Source: Leptotrichia sp. HSP-536
Lineage (GTDB): Bacteria; Fusobacteriota; Fusobacteriia; Fusobacteriales; Leptotrichiaceae
Direction: 5' to 3'
NCBI RefSeq assembly: GCF_041199985.1
Contig: NZ_CP165647.1
Span: forward strand, 1,302,001 to 1,366,000
DNA length: 64,000 bases
Part shown: piece after piece, positions 1 through 7,806 of the stretch
Numbering within the stretch: the first letter of the stretch is position 1
Layout of the letters: every line of letters starts with the position of its first letter
Translations under genes and position numbers: made by a program
The notes under the pieces: model-generated
What the model was told of the DNA's origin: nothing
Databases searched by the model: none
What the model saw: the letters and a program-made list of their open reading frames with translations, nothing else

Positions 1-1
1 A

Positions 2-166
2 GGTGTAGAATACGAAAGAGTAAATCCATTCGACAATCCAGAAATGGCTGTAAAATACAGAGTAAGAAGTGTTCCAACAGTAATTTTATTTGAAGAAAAC
101 GAAGAAATAAAAAGAACAATTGGATTTAAGCCAGAAGAAATTAACGAAATCATTTCAATGATGTAA
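2..166 (+). CDS. Thioredoxin-like protein, C-terminal part (partial)
   Basis: Only the last 54 residues lie in the window; the gene runs off the left edge. The reading frame contains VRSVPTVILFEENEE followed by a short helix ending in EIISMM. A cis-proline context (SVPT) followed by a beta strand and a terminal helix is typical of the thioredoxin fold. The CxxC active site would lie upstream and cannot be seen. It may belong functionally with the downstream nrd genes, since thioredoxin-like proteins or NrdH reduce class Ib ribonucleotide reductase, but that link is inference from position only. Confidence 0.7.
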   Translation, partial: GVEYERVNPFDNPEMAVKYRVRSVPTVILFEENEEIKRTIGFKPEEINEIISMM

Positions 167-190
167 AATATATATTTTTAAGGAGTTATT

Positions 191-694
191 ATGATAGAAA
201 AAAAAGATATATATAAATATGAGAAAAAACAAATCTCAGATAAAATTATAGATCAAGAAAAACCAAATTGTGGAAATTATGAAGATTACATAGATAGATA
301 TTATAAAATTTATAATAAAATGTCAGAAAATGAAAAAATTCGTTCGAGATATATATTGTTAATAAGCGGAGCAATAATAACAGGAGTAATTAGTTTGATA
401 AAAGATGATAAATTTAAGTTTTTTATTTTTTTAGATATTATATTTTTAGTGGCTATTCTTGTAGGAGGATTGAGTATATTAATTTTTTTACTAGCAACAT
501 ATGAATACAAAGAAGCACTAATAATAGAAGAAGATATTTATCAAAAAAATTTATCAAATGATATTGCACAAAAAAAACGAGAAAATAATAAATTTACTAA
601 GAAGATAGAATGTTTAGATAGAATAATTGAAATTTTGTTAATAATTTTATTTGTATTACTAACAATCAGTGTATTAATGTATTGTAAAAAATAA
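191..694 (+). CDS. Small membrane protein, unknown
   Basis: 167 residues, ATG preceded by AAGGAG. The N-terminal ~50 residues are charged. Two closely spaced hydrophobic segments (about residues 55-72 and 77-103) are followed by a charged helical stretch and a third hydrophobic segment near the C terminus (about 144-165). I do not recognise the family; the two-helix plus coiled-coil layout is loosely reminiscent of SLATT-type membrane proteins, but no diagnostic residue supports this. It lies 18 bp upstream of a 29-residue Pro/Lys-rich ORF with its own ribosome binding site, so the two are probably co-transcribed. Confidence 0.7.
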   Translation: MIEKKDIYKYEKKQISDKIIDQEKPNCGNYEDYIDRYYKIYNKMSENEKIRSRYILLISGAIITGVISLIKDDKFKFFIFLDIIFLVAILVGGLSILIFLLATYEYKEALIIEEDIYQKNLSNDIAQKKRENNKFTKKIECLDRIIEILLIILFVLLTISVLMYCKK

Positions 695-712
695 TTAAGG
701 AGATGATTTAAA

Positions 713-802
713 ATGAATAAAAATAAACAAACACAAATAAAAATTCCTGGAGGAGAAAGTTGCCCTCCACCAAAGCCAAAGCCAAAGCCAAGACCTAAAT
801 AA
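713..802 (+). CDS. Pro/Lys-rich microprotein
   Basis: A 29-residue ORF with ATG at 713 and a good ribosome binding site (AAGGAG about 9 bases upstream). The C-terminal half is an alternation of proline and lysine (PPPKPKPKPKPRPK) after a GGESC segment. A rho-independent terminator follows directly, so it is the last gene of the unit with the upstream membrane protein. Function unknown. The RBS, stop and terminator arrangement makes a real small gene likely. Confidence 0.55.
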   Translation: MNKNKQTQIKIPGGESCPPPKPKPKPRPK

Positions 803-814
803 AGCAAAAAATAG

Positions 815-850
815 TTGAAAAAGTTGAAATTATACTTTTTCAATTTTTAT
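815..850 (+). terminator. Rho-independent terminator
   Basis: A 9-bp perfect stem (TTGAAAAAG / CTTTTTCAA) with an 11-base loop, followed by TTTTTAT. It closes the unit ending with the microprotein and separates it from nrdI. Confidence 0.7.
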
Positions 851-881
851 TTGATAATTTATATGATTTAAGGAAGTAAAA

Positions 882-1253
882 ATGTATATATATTACGATT
901 CAAAAACAGGAAATGTTGAACGATTCACAAAAAAAATGCAAACACAACGTCCAGACTGGCATTTTATAAAGATAAATCCAACTATGGTAATCAAAAATGA
1001 AGGACATTTTCTAACATTTACAACAAAAATCGGAGAAATTCCAGCAACAACAGACGAATTTCTACAAAATGAAAATAACAGTAAACTATTAAAATCAGTA
1101 AGTTCCAGCGGAAACATAAACTGGGGACAATTTTTCGCACTAGCGGCTGATAAGATTCAGGAAAAATACGGAATTCCAGTATTAATGAAATTTGAGCTGT
1201 CGGGAACAAGTACGGAAGTGGAAAATTATATCAAGTATTTGGAAAATAATTAA
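882..1253 (+). CDS. nrdI: NrdI flavodoxin-like protein
   Basis: 123 residues. The N terminus YYDSKTGNVERF forms the FMN phosphate-binding loop of NrdI. Other family signatures are FTTKIGEIP, the SSSGNINWG loop near the flavin and the C-terminal FELSGT. NrdI supplies the oxidant that assembles the dimanganese-tyrosyl radical cofactor of class Ib ribonucleotide reductase. It stands immediately upstream of nrdE, as expected, with a 23-bp gap to the preferred nrdE start. Length matches the family. Confidence 0.95.
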   Translation: MYIYYDSKTGNVERFTKKMQTQRPDWHFIKINPTMVIKNEGHFLTFTTKIGEIPATTDEFLQNENNSKLLKSVSSSGNINWGQFFALAADKIQEKYGIPVLMKFELSGTSTEVENYIKYLENN

Positions 1254-1276
1254 TAAAATAAATGGGAGATAGGATA

Positions 1277-3376
1277 ATGGTAGATAAAAGAGCAAAAAAA
1301 TGGATATACTTAAATAACGAGATAATGGTAAAAAAAGGGGAGGATTTTCAGCTTGAAAAAGATAAAGAGGCTGTTTATTCGTATTTTGTAGATTATGTAA
1401 ATAAAAATACGGTGTTTTTTCATAACCTTGAGGAAAAGATGAGATATTTGATAAAAAATGATTATTATATTGATTTTTATGAGATGTATAGCCATGATGA
1501 GATAAAGGAAGTGTTTAAGCTGGTTTATGATAAAAAGTTCAGGTTTGCTTCGTTTATGAGTGCATCAAAATTTTATCAAAGTTATGCTTTGATGGATGAC
1601 ACTGGGGAGAAATTCTTGGAAAGATATGAGGATAGAATTGCTGCCGTTTCGCTTTATTTGGCACAGGGGAATGCTGAAAAGGCGAAAGAATATGCTTTGA
1701 TGTTGATAAATCAAGAATATCAGCCAGCTACTCCTACTTTTTTAAATTCTGGGAAAAAACGTTCCGGGGAACTTGTTTCCTGTTTTCTTGATGAAATGGG
1801 GGATAATCTGAGTGGAATCGGGTATATTTTTGATTCTTCAATGAAACTTTCTTCGATTGGTGGAGGAGTTTCGATAAATCTCTCTAAAATCAGGGCAAGA
1901 GGGGAAGCTATAAAAGGAGTGGAAGGTAGAGCTTCTGGAGTTTTGCCGATTATGAAGATTTTAGAGGATATTTTTTCGTATGCAAATCAGTTGGGGCAAA
2001 GAGCTGGGGCTGGAGCAGTTTATTTGAATGTTTTCCATTCTGACATTAATGAATTTTTGGATAGTAAAAAGATAAATGTAGATGAAAAAATCAGAATAAA
2101 ATCATTATCAATCGGAGTTATTGTTCCAGACAAGTTTATGCAGTTGGCAATGGAAGATGAAGTTTGCTACACATTCAATCCACACACAGTATTCCTAGAA
2201 TATGGACAATATCTGGACGAAATGGATATGAACGAAATGTATGAAAAACTGATTGATAATCCAAATGTTAAAAAGAAAAAAATAAACGCAAGGGAACTTC
2301 TTGTAAAAATTTCTCAAACGCAAAAGGAAAGCGGGTATCCTTATTTATTCTTTAAAGATAATGCGAATAGGGAGCATGCATTGAAAGAAATTGGGACGGT
2401 TAAATTCTCAAATCTTTGCACCGAAATATGCCAATTATCAGAAGTTTCAGACATTAACGCATATTATGAGGAAGACACAATAAGACGTGGAATTTCGTGT
2501 AACCTAGGTTCATTAAATATTGCAACTGTAATGAAAAACAAAAGAATAAAAGAAGCTACAAAAGCAGCAATTGACTCGCTTACAATGGTATCAGACTTGA
2601 CAAACATTGATATTGTTCCGTCAATAAAAAAAGCAAACGACGAACTGCACTCAGTAGGGCTAGGAGCAATGAACCTGCACGGATACTTGGCTAAAAACTT
2701 TATTATGTACGAAAGCAAGGAAGCGCTTGATTTCTGTAACGTATTCTTTATGATGGTAAACTTTTATTCATTAGAACGTTCAATGGAAATTGCAAAGGAA
2801 AAAGAAGAAACTTTTAAGGACTTTGAAAAATCTGAATACGCCAATGGAAACTACTTTGACAAATACATCACAAAAGAATATATGCCAAAAACAGAAAAAA
2901 TAAAACAGCTATTTGAAGGAATCTACATCCCAACAAAAGAAGACTGGGCAAACTTAAAAGAGCAAGTAATGAAACATGGAGTCTACAACGCCTACCGAAT
3001 GGCAATTGCCCCAAACCAGTCAACATCCTACATAATGAATTCCACAGCCTCAGTAATGCCAGTAGTTGACACAATCGAAGTAAGAGAATACGGAGACAGC
3101 ACAACTTTCTACCCAATGCCGTACTTGACAAACGATAACTATTTCTTCTATAAATCAGCTTACGATATGGATCAAAAAAATATCTTGAAACTGATTTCTG
3201 TAATTCAAAAACACGTGGATCAAGGAATTTCTACAATTTTATACACAAAGAGTACAGACAGCACAAGAGATTTAGCTAGACTTTATATTTATGCTCATAG
3301 GCTGGGGTTGAAGTCGCTTTATTATACGAGAACGAGAAAGGCTATGATTGAGGAGTGTATTTCATGTTCGGTGTAA
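1277..3376 (+). CDS. nrdE: Class Ib ribonucleotide reductase, alpha subunit NrdE
   Basis: 699 residues from the ATG at 1277, chosen over the in-frame ATG at 1262 because GGGAGATAGG sits at the right distance before it. It reduces ribonucleoside diphosphates to deoxy forms. Visible motifs: the reducible cysteine pair in LVSC and GISCNLGS, the NLCTEICQ active-site stretch, the radical-transfer tyrosine pair in LYYTRTR, and the C-terminal redox pair ECISCSV. There is no N-terminal ATP cone, as usual for class Ib. The partner nrdF is unusually not adjacent: three other ORFs intervene. Confidence 0.97.
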   Translation: MVDKRAKKWIYLNNEIMVKKGEDFQLEKDKEAVYSYFVDYVNKNTVFFHNLEEKMRYLIKNDYYIDFYEMYSHDEIKEVFKLVYDKKFRFASFMSASKFYQSYALMDDTGEKFLERYEDRIAAVSLYLAQGNAEKAKEYALMLINQEYQPATPTFLNSGKKRSGELVSCFLDEMGDNLSGIGYIFDSSMKLSSIGGGVSINLSKIRARGEAIKGVEGRASGVLPIMKILEDIFSYANQLGQRAGAGAVYLNVFHSDINEFLDSKKINVDEKIRIKSLSIGVIVPDKFMQLAMEDEVCYTFNPHTVFLEYGQYLDEMDMNEMYEKLIDNPNVKKKKINARELLVKISQTQKESGYPYLFFKDNANREHALKEIGTVKFSNLCTEICQLSEVSDINAYYEEDTIRRGISCNLGSLNIATVMKNKRIKEATKAAIDSLTMVSDLTNIDIVPSIKKANDELHSVGLGAMNLHGYLAKNFIMYESKEALDFCNVFFMMVNFYSLERSMEIAKEKEETFKDFEKSEYANGNYFDKYITKEYMPKTEKIKQLFEGIYIPTKEDWANLKEQVMKHGVYNAYRMAIAPNQSTSYIMNSTASVMPVVDTIEVREYGDSTTFYPMPYLTNDNYFFYKSAYDMDQKNILKLISVIQKHVDQGISTILYTKSTDSTRDLARLYIYAHRLGLKSLYYTRTRKAMIEECISCSV

Positions 3377-3438
3377 AGAAAAATAAAGAAAAAATTAAAG
3401 TATATTCAATTAACACTTTACAAAGAAAAAGGGCAAAT

Positions 3439-4359
3439 ATGGATTTTTCTAATTTCATAATATATAAAGACAGTGTTTTAAAATGGATATCAATAATTAT
3501 TGGAATACTGTATTCTCTTGCAATATATACTAAATTTTATTATCTTAATGATTTCGTCAATTCAGGTTGGATTTGTATTATGATTTTTTTTATTATACAG
3601 GTTTTATTATTATTAACGTCTGTTTTTTTTAACAAAATTCGTTTAAATACAAAATTTGATTTGATAGCAATTGAAAAAGAAATAAAAAATAAGTTTAAAA
3701 TGACAATTGAGAAAAATTTTGAAATAAATGATAAAAATGAATTGTTATCAGAATTAAAAAAAAAGAGAGAATTATTAGAAAATAAAAAAATATTATTTTT
3801 AGATACAGTAAAATCTTTTTTTGCAATTTTTCCTATAACTGTAATTGTGTTAAATATACTAAATAAAGATTCTTCTTCAGAAGATAAAATAATAATACTT
3901 TTTTCTACATTTATAGTAATATTTATAGTTTTGTCTCTTTTTCATTTCCTGTTTCGTGAAATTTTTTTGTCTTCACATAGAATTGAAATTGAACAATTGA
4001 ATGATATACAAGAATATTTAGAAGAAAAAGATGAAGTGACAAAAAAAATATCTAAAACCAAAAATAAATTAATTAGATGGATTAATAATGAATTAAAAAA
4101 ATCAGAAAGATATAAACATATTGAAAATATTATAGATAAAGAAAAATTAAATATAGAAGACGAAATAAAAGAGTATTTACAAAACAATAGTAAACATACA
4201 GTAGTTAAAGAATTGAAAGAGTATTTTAATGGAAATAAGAACCTAATTAAAGAATTGAAGAAAATAAAATCATCTCAAGATGAAGTTTTTGATTATGAAG
4301 ATTTCAAAAAATATATATCAGAAGATAAATTAAAAAAAGACTATTTAATAAAAAAATAA
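3439..4359 (+). CDS. Coiled-coil membrane protein, unknown
   Basis: 306 residues from ATG 3439; the open frame reaches back to 3355 and overlaps nrdE, so the longer start is unlikely. Two hydrophobic segments near the N terminus (MDFSNFI onward), a charged helical stretch, two more hydrophobic segments around the middle, then about 130 residues of Lys/Glu-rich probable coiled coil. Not recognised. It breaks the nrdE-nrdF order. The frame ends at a run of seven A residues (about 4351-4357), and a -1 shift there would continue into the open frame that ends at 4562, so the natural protein may be about 68 residues longer. Confidence 0.6.
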   Translation: MDFSNFIIYKDSVLKWISIIIGILYSLAIYTKFYYLNDFVNSGWICIMIFFIIQVLLLLTSVFFNKIRLNTKFDLIAIEKEIKNKFKMTIEKNFEINDKNELLSELKKKRELLENKKILFLDTVKSFFAIFPITVIVLNILNKDSSSEDKIIILFSTFIVIFIVLSLFHFLFREIFLSSHRIEIEQLNDIQEYLEEKDEVTKKISKTKNKLIRWINNELKKSERYKHIENIIDKEKLNIEDEIKEYLQNNSKHTVVKELKEYFNGNKNLIKELKKIKSSQDEVFDYEDFKKYISEDKLKKDYLIKK

Positions 4360-4362
4360 ATA

Positions 4363-4562
4363 TTAATTTAGAATTTGATTTTGAAAATATATATGTAATA
4401 AAAGAATATAGTGGCAAATTACTTATTATTATATCTGAAAAGGTAACAAAAACTTTAAATAATAAAAAAGAAATAATTGAAGAAAAGGAAATATCTATAT
4501 TAAACAAAGATAACAATGAATATAAATTAGAAAGTCATAAAAAAATTATAAAGATATTTTGA
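4363..4562 (+). other. Out-of-frame continuation of the upstream membrane protein
   Basis: An open stretch without a start codon. It reads from just after the stop at 4357-4359 to the TGA at 4560-4562 and has ordinary coding composition (for example EKEISILNKDNNEY). It joins the preceding ORF if one base is added at the A-run before 4359. Either a frameshift mutation, slippage, or a sequencing error in the homopolymer. Confidence 0.5.
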
Positions 4563-5179
4563 TATCATTATCAATAATACTGGGAGCGATAATAATCATA
4601 ATAGTTACATTGCTTTGTATACCAAATTATAAAGATGACTACACAGAATATATTTTCAATAATCAATCTGGAGAAAATATTAATGTAAAACTAGATTCAA
4701 AAAAAATTAATTTCGGAGAAAAGATTAAATTAAAAAAAGGAAAACATAATTTTTCAATAAATGAAAATGAAAAGTGTAACAAAATTTTCGATTCTAGCTC
4801 AAAAGGTGGGAAAATTAATGTAATTAAAGATGATTGTTTTTATGAAAAAGAAATGTAGCAATATCAAGAAGAACATAAATATCTTTTGTTCAATTTAACA
4901 AAAAATAATATAGACTTAAATATAGAAGGTAAATATTATTATTTAGAAAAAGACTATTCAATGATAATTAAATTAAAAAAGGGGAATTATAGTTTAATTA
5001 ATCAAAATACTAACGATAATAGTAAAGAAGAATGGAAAGAATTATGTAATTGTTTAATCAAAATACTAGAGAATAATGGTAATGGTAAGACTATTTATTT
5101 GAAAAAAAATGATAATCAAAAAACAACAAATAACAATAATCAAGAACTATCAAAAAATTGTGAAATAATAAATTTTTAA
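4559..5179 (+). pseudogene. Two-repeat exported or membrane protein interrupted by an in-frame TAG
   Basis: Read from a TTG at 4559 that overlaps the previous stop. An N-terminal hydrophobic segment (about residues 2-20) is followed by a beta-rich unit. The frame stops at TAG 4856-4858 but stays open in the same frame to 5179. The two halves look like tandem copies of one unit: each has a Phe-Asn start, a short N-I-x-V/L-x-I/L strand and then K-L-K-K-G followed by a strand (IKLKKGKHNFSIN and IKLKKGNYSLIN). I read it as one gene of about 206 codons broken by a nonsense mutation. No family recognised. Confidence 0.55.
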
Positions 5180-5210
5180 AGAAGATTAATACAAAGAAAC
5201 AAAAAGGAGG

Positions 5211-6125
5211 GTGTTATTTATAGAAAGCGAATATAAAAAAATACAAGAAACAACCGACAAATATAAAAAGCAGAAATATTGGAAAATTGCGGTTGGGCTT
5301 AATCAAGTTGATGATTTGAAGCCGTCAGAAGAATTACGAAAACTTGCTTATGAGAATATAAATAATATTAAGACTTATGTTGAAGTGGAAGATGAATTGC
5401 ACAAGTATTATAGCAAGTCAGAGAAGATTAATAAATCGGAGTATGAATGTGATTTGGTGAGTTTGAAAATTGTAGAATTGCTGGATAATTCTAGTTTTAA
5501 TTTGACAGTAAATGCTTTGGCAAGTATTCATAAGGAACTTTTTGAGAGTGTTATTAGTGAGCAGTTTTGTGGGAGGTTTAGGAAGTTTGATATTCAGAAG
5601 TATGAAGAGATTTTGAATGGAGATAGTGCTAATTATGGGAATTTTCGTACTATTGAAGAGGATCTGAAGGATATTGTTGAGGAATTGAATATTAGGAAAT
5701 ATGAGATTAACAACACAAATGATATTGTGAAATTGGCAGTAGATTGTGTGAAAAAAATTTGGGATGTTCATACGTTTGTAGAAGGGAATACTAGGACGAC
5801 TACTGTGTTTGTGTTGAAATTTTTGAATTCTTTAGGAATTGAGGATGTTTCAAATGATTTATTCAGAGATAATGCGAAATATTTTAGGGATTGTCTAGTT
5901 TTAGCCAATTATTCACAACTAAATAGATATAATGAATTTATAAAACCTGATATTAAGCCACTTTATAGGTTCTTTGAGAAATTTGTGATTGATGATAAAC
6001 TGGAATTGATTGAGATAGAGCCAGTTCATAATAATAAATATTATGATAAGATTGAGAATCCAAGTAAATTGTTAGAATATGAAGGGTTAAATGAGGATTT
6101 ATTTGGATTGGTAGAATTTTTTTGA
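5211..6125 (+). CDS. Fic family protein with N-terminal antitoxin-like helix
   Basis: 304 residues. The Fic core motif reads HTFVEGNTRT (residues about 186-195), matching HxFxxGN(G/T)R; Fic enzymes transfer AMP from ATP to hydroxyls of target proteins. The N-terminal part (AVGLNQVDDLKPSEELRKLA) resembles the VbhA-type inhibitory segment seen fused or adjacent to Fic domains, so the enzyme is probably auto-inhibited. Start codon is odd: GTG 5211 directly abuts AAGGAGG, whereas the codon at ideal spacing (5220) is ATA before Glu-Ser-Glu, suggesting ATG mutated to ATA. It sits between nrdE and nrdF, 32 bp before nrdF. Confidence 0.85.
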   Translation: MLFIESEYKKIQETTDKYKKQKYWKIAVGLNQVDDLKPSEELRKLAYENINNIKTYVEVEDELHKYYSKSEKINKSEYECDLVSLKIVELLDNSSFNLTVNALASIHKELFESVISEQFCGRFRKFDIQKYEEILNGDSANYGNFRTIEEDLKDIVEELNIRKYEINNTNDIVKLAVDCVKKIWDVHTFVEGNTRTTTVFVLKFLNSLGIEDVSNDLFRDNAKYFRDCLVLANYSQLNRYNEFIKPDIKPLYRFFEKFVIDDKLELIEIEPVHNNKYYDKIENPSKLLEYEGLNEDLFGLVEFF

Positions 6126-6157
6126 AAAGAGATGATTTTTAGAAAGGAAAACAAAAA

Positions 6158-7165
6158 ATGGAGAAAAAAATATATGAGGCAGTAAACTGGAACACACCGG
6201 AAAATGATTATGTGGAGATGTTTTGGGAGCAGAATTTGAAGCAGTTCTGGATTGATACGGAATATATTCCGTCGAAGGATATTGATAGCTGGAATTCGCT
6301 TGAGCCTGCGATGAAGTTGGCGTATTTGCATGTGTTGGGAGGATTGACACTTTTGGATACGTTGCAAAGCCATACGGGGATGCCAAAGATTATTGATCAT
6401 ATTGAGTCGCTGCAAAATCGTTCGGTGCTTTCATATATGTGTATGATGGAAACGATTCACGCAAAATCTTATTCAACAATATTTACAACGGTTGCGTCTA
6501 CAAGAGAAATTAACGAAACATTCAGATGGGTTCAGGAAAATCCGCACTTGCAGTATAAAGCTAATAAAATTGATGAATATTATCAGAAAATGAACAATCC
6601 TGAGGCTTCAAAAAGAGAAATAGCGATGGCTCTGGCAGCTTCGGTTTATTTGGAAACATATTTGTTTTACAGCGGATTCTTTTTGCCGCTTTGGCTTGCA
6701 GGACAGGGAGAAATGGTTGCAAGCTGCGATATAATAAAGAAAATCATAGCTGATGAGTCGATTCATGGAGTTTTTGTCGGACTATTGTTCCAAGAACTAT
6801 ATAATTCTTTCAGCGAAGAGGAAAAAGCTGATATGAGAGCTGAACTGAAAAAATTGATGTACGACTTGTACGAAAATGAAACAAAATATACTGATGAAAT
6901 TTACGGTGATTTAGGACTTACAGGCGATGTGAAGGAATACATCCGTTACAATGCGAATAAAGCCTTAATGAATCTAGGATTTGAAGAGGAATTTGAAGTC
7001 AAAAATGTAAATCCAATTGTGTTAAATGGTTTAAATGTGGAAACAACACAGCACGATTTCTTCTCGAAAAAATCTACGAATTATGAAAAGGCGTTGGAAG
7101 TGGTGCATTTGCATGATGATGATTTTAAGTTTGATGAAGAAGTGAATGCGGATGATTTGATTTAA
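6158..7165 (+). CDS. nrdF: Class Ib ribonucleotide reductase, beta subunit NrdF
   Basis: 335 residues with RBS AGAAAGGA before ATG. It carries the radical cofactor for NrdE. Metal ligands are visible as Asp in LTLLDTLQ, the E-x-x-H in METIHAKSYS and the second E-x-x-H in DESIHG; the radical tyrosine is in HAKSYSTIF. Length and motifs match NrdF. It is separated from nrdE by the Fic and membrane protein genes and ends with a good terminator. A short piece of related sequence recurs at 35981-36056, at the other edge of the CRISPR island. Confidence 0.97.
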   Translation: MEKKIYEAVNWNTPENDYVEMFWEQNLKQFWIDTEYIPSKDIDSWNSLEPAMKLAYLHVLGGLTLLDTLQSHTGMPKIIDHIESLQNRSVLSYMCMMETIHAKSYSTIFTTVASTREINETFRWVQENPHLQYKANKIDEYYQKMNNPEASKREIAMALAASVYLETYLFYSGFFLPLWLAGQGEMVASCDIIKKIIADESIHGVFVGLLFQELYNSFSEEEKADMRAELKKLMYDLYENETKYTDEIYGDLGLTGDVKEYIRYNANKALMNLGFEEEFEVKNVNPIVLNGLNVETTQHDFFSKKSTNYEKALEVVHLHDDDFKFDEEVNADDLI

Positions 7166-7182
7166 GTTTGCAACCGTATGAA

Positions 7183-7216
7183 AATGAGAGCTTTAATTAC
7201 TGGTTCTCATTTTTTT
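7183..7216 (+). terminator. Terminator of nrdF
   Basis: Stem AATGAGA / TCTCATT with a 13-16 base loop followed by seven T residues, 17 bp after the nrdF stop. Confidence 0.8.
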
Positions 7217-7238
7217 GAAAAAAATATCTAAAAAGATT

Positions 7239-7473
7239 TTGAAAAAAGAGAAAAATGTGGTAAAATAAGTTTGTAGAAAAAATTCCTACCACTATAAGAG
7301 ATGAAAAAATGGAAAGAAAATCCAATCAAAACCAATAAAAATGCACGTTAGGAGTTACGGAAAATACTAAAAAAACAGCAAAAAATGATAAAAATTAATT
7401 CAAAAATTGTAATTTTAATGTCTGAAAAAAAATCTGTAACACTGATAAATAAAGGATTTTTGCAAAAGTACGG
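7239..7473 (+). promoter_or_regulatory. CRISPR leader A with promoter
   Basis: A sigma70-like promoter (TTGAAA 7239-7244, 16-bp spacer, TAAAAT 7261-7266) lies about 208 bp before the first repeat. A block GGAGTTACGGAAAA at 7351 and the block TTTTAATGTCTGAAAAAA near 7413-7430 recur at nearly the same distances before array B, and the first block also before array C. No ORF is present; this is the leader. Confidence 0.75.
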
Positions 7474-7587
7474 GTAAAAGTAGTATATCCATTAAAACAA
7501 GGATTGAAACGTATATATATATATCCGATGTCATCGATATTCCCTACAGAGTAAAAGTAATATGTCCATTAAAATAAGGATTGAAAC
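7474..7587 (+). CRISPR. CRISPR array A, two repeats, one spacer
   Basis: Two 37-bp repeats at 7474-7510 and 7551-7587 with a 40-bp spacer. The repeats differ at three positions and end in AAGGATTGAAAC, the 3' tag expected of type III repeats. Within the repeat, a short TCC...GGA pairing could form a small Cas6-recognised hairpin. The 5' half of the repeat differs from arrays B and C. A terminator follows directly. Confidence 0.85.
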
Positions 7588-7591
7588 TCTG

Positions 7592-7627
7592 AATAATCAT
7601 TGTGAAAAAGCAATGGTTATTTTTTTG
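7592..7627 (+). terminator. Terminator after CRISPR array A
   Basis: Stem AATAATCATTG / CAATGGTTATT with an 8-base loop and a run of T residues. It lies five bases after the last repeat and would end the array transcript. Confidence 0.75.
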
Positions 7628-7680
7628 ATATTTGAAAATAGGGGAAATGATGGAAATAAGGCAAAAATTATGGGTTGCTA

Positions 7681-7709
7681 TTGACTTTGAGCATTTTTTA
7701 GGTTATTCT
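7681..7709 (+). promoter_or_regulatory. Promoter of csx1-csx20 fusion gene, shared with cas operon
   Basis: TTGACT (7681-7686), 17-bp spacer, TATTCT (7704-7709). The surrounding sequence GCTATTGACTTT and TTTTAGGTTA..CTTAGA is repeated almost exactly at 24797-24833 before the radical SAM remnant and cas6, with identical spacing. The conserved TTTTAGGTTA overlaps the spacer and -10, which could be a regulator site rather than only a promoter. Confidence 0.65.
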
Positions 7710-7806
7710 TAGATAAAGTGTAAATGAATTAAAAAATAAATGTTTAAATAATGGCTGACAAAGGAAAGGATAAAATTGATATTAAAGAAAAAGGAGAAAA
7801 ATAAAG

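Noticed and set aside
541..843. Minus-strand 100-residue ORF rich in FGFGFGGG
   Set aside because: It is the reverse of the real membrane protein and Pro/Lys microprotein genes, with no RBS.
3355..3438. Upstream start of the membrane protein overlapping nrdE
   Set aside because: The first 28 codons overlap the NrdE C terminus and lack an RBS; ATG 3439 is more plausible.
7588..7806. Additional degenerate CRISPR repeats after array A
   Set aside because: The sequence after 7587 contains a terminator and a promoter; no further GATTGAAAC-ended unit is present.
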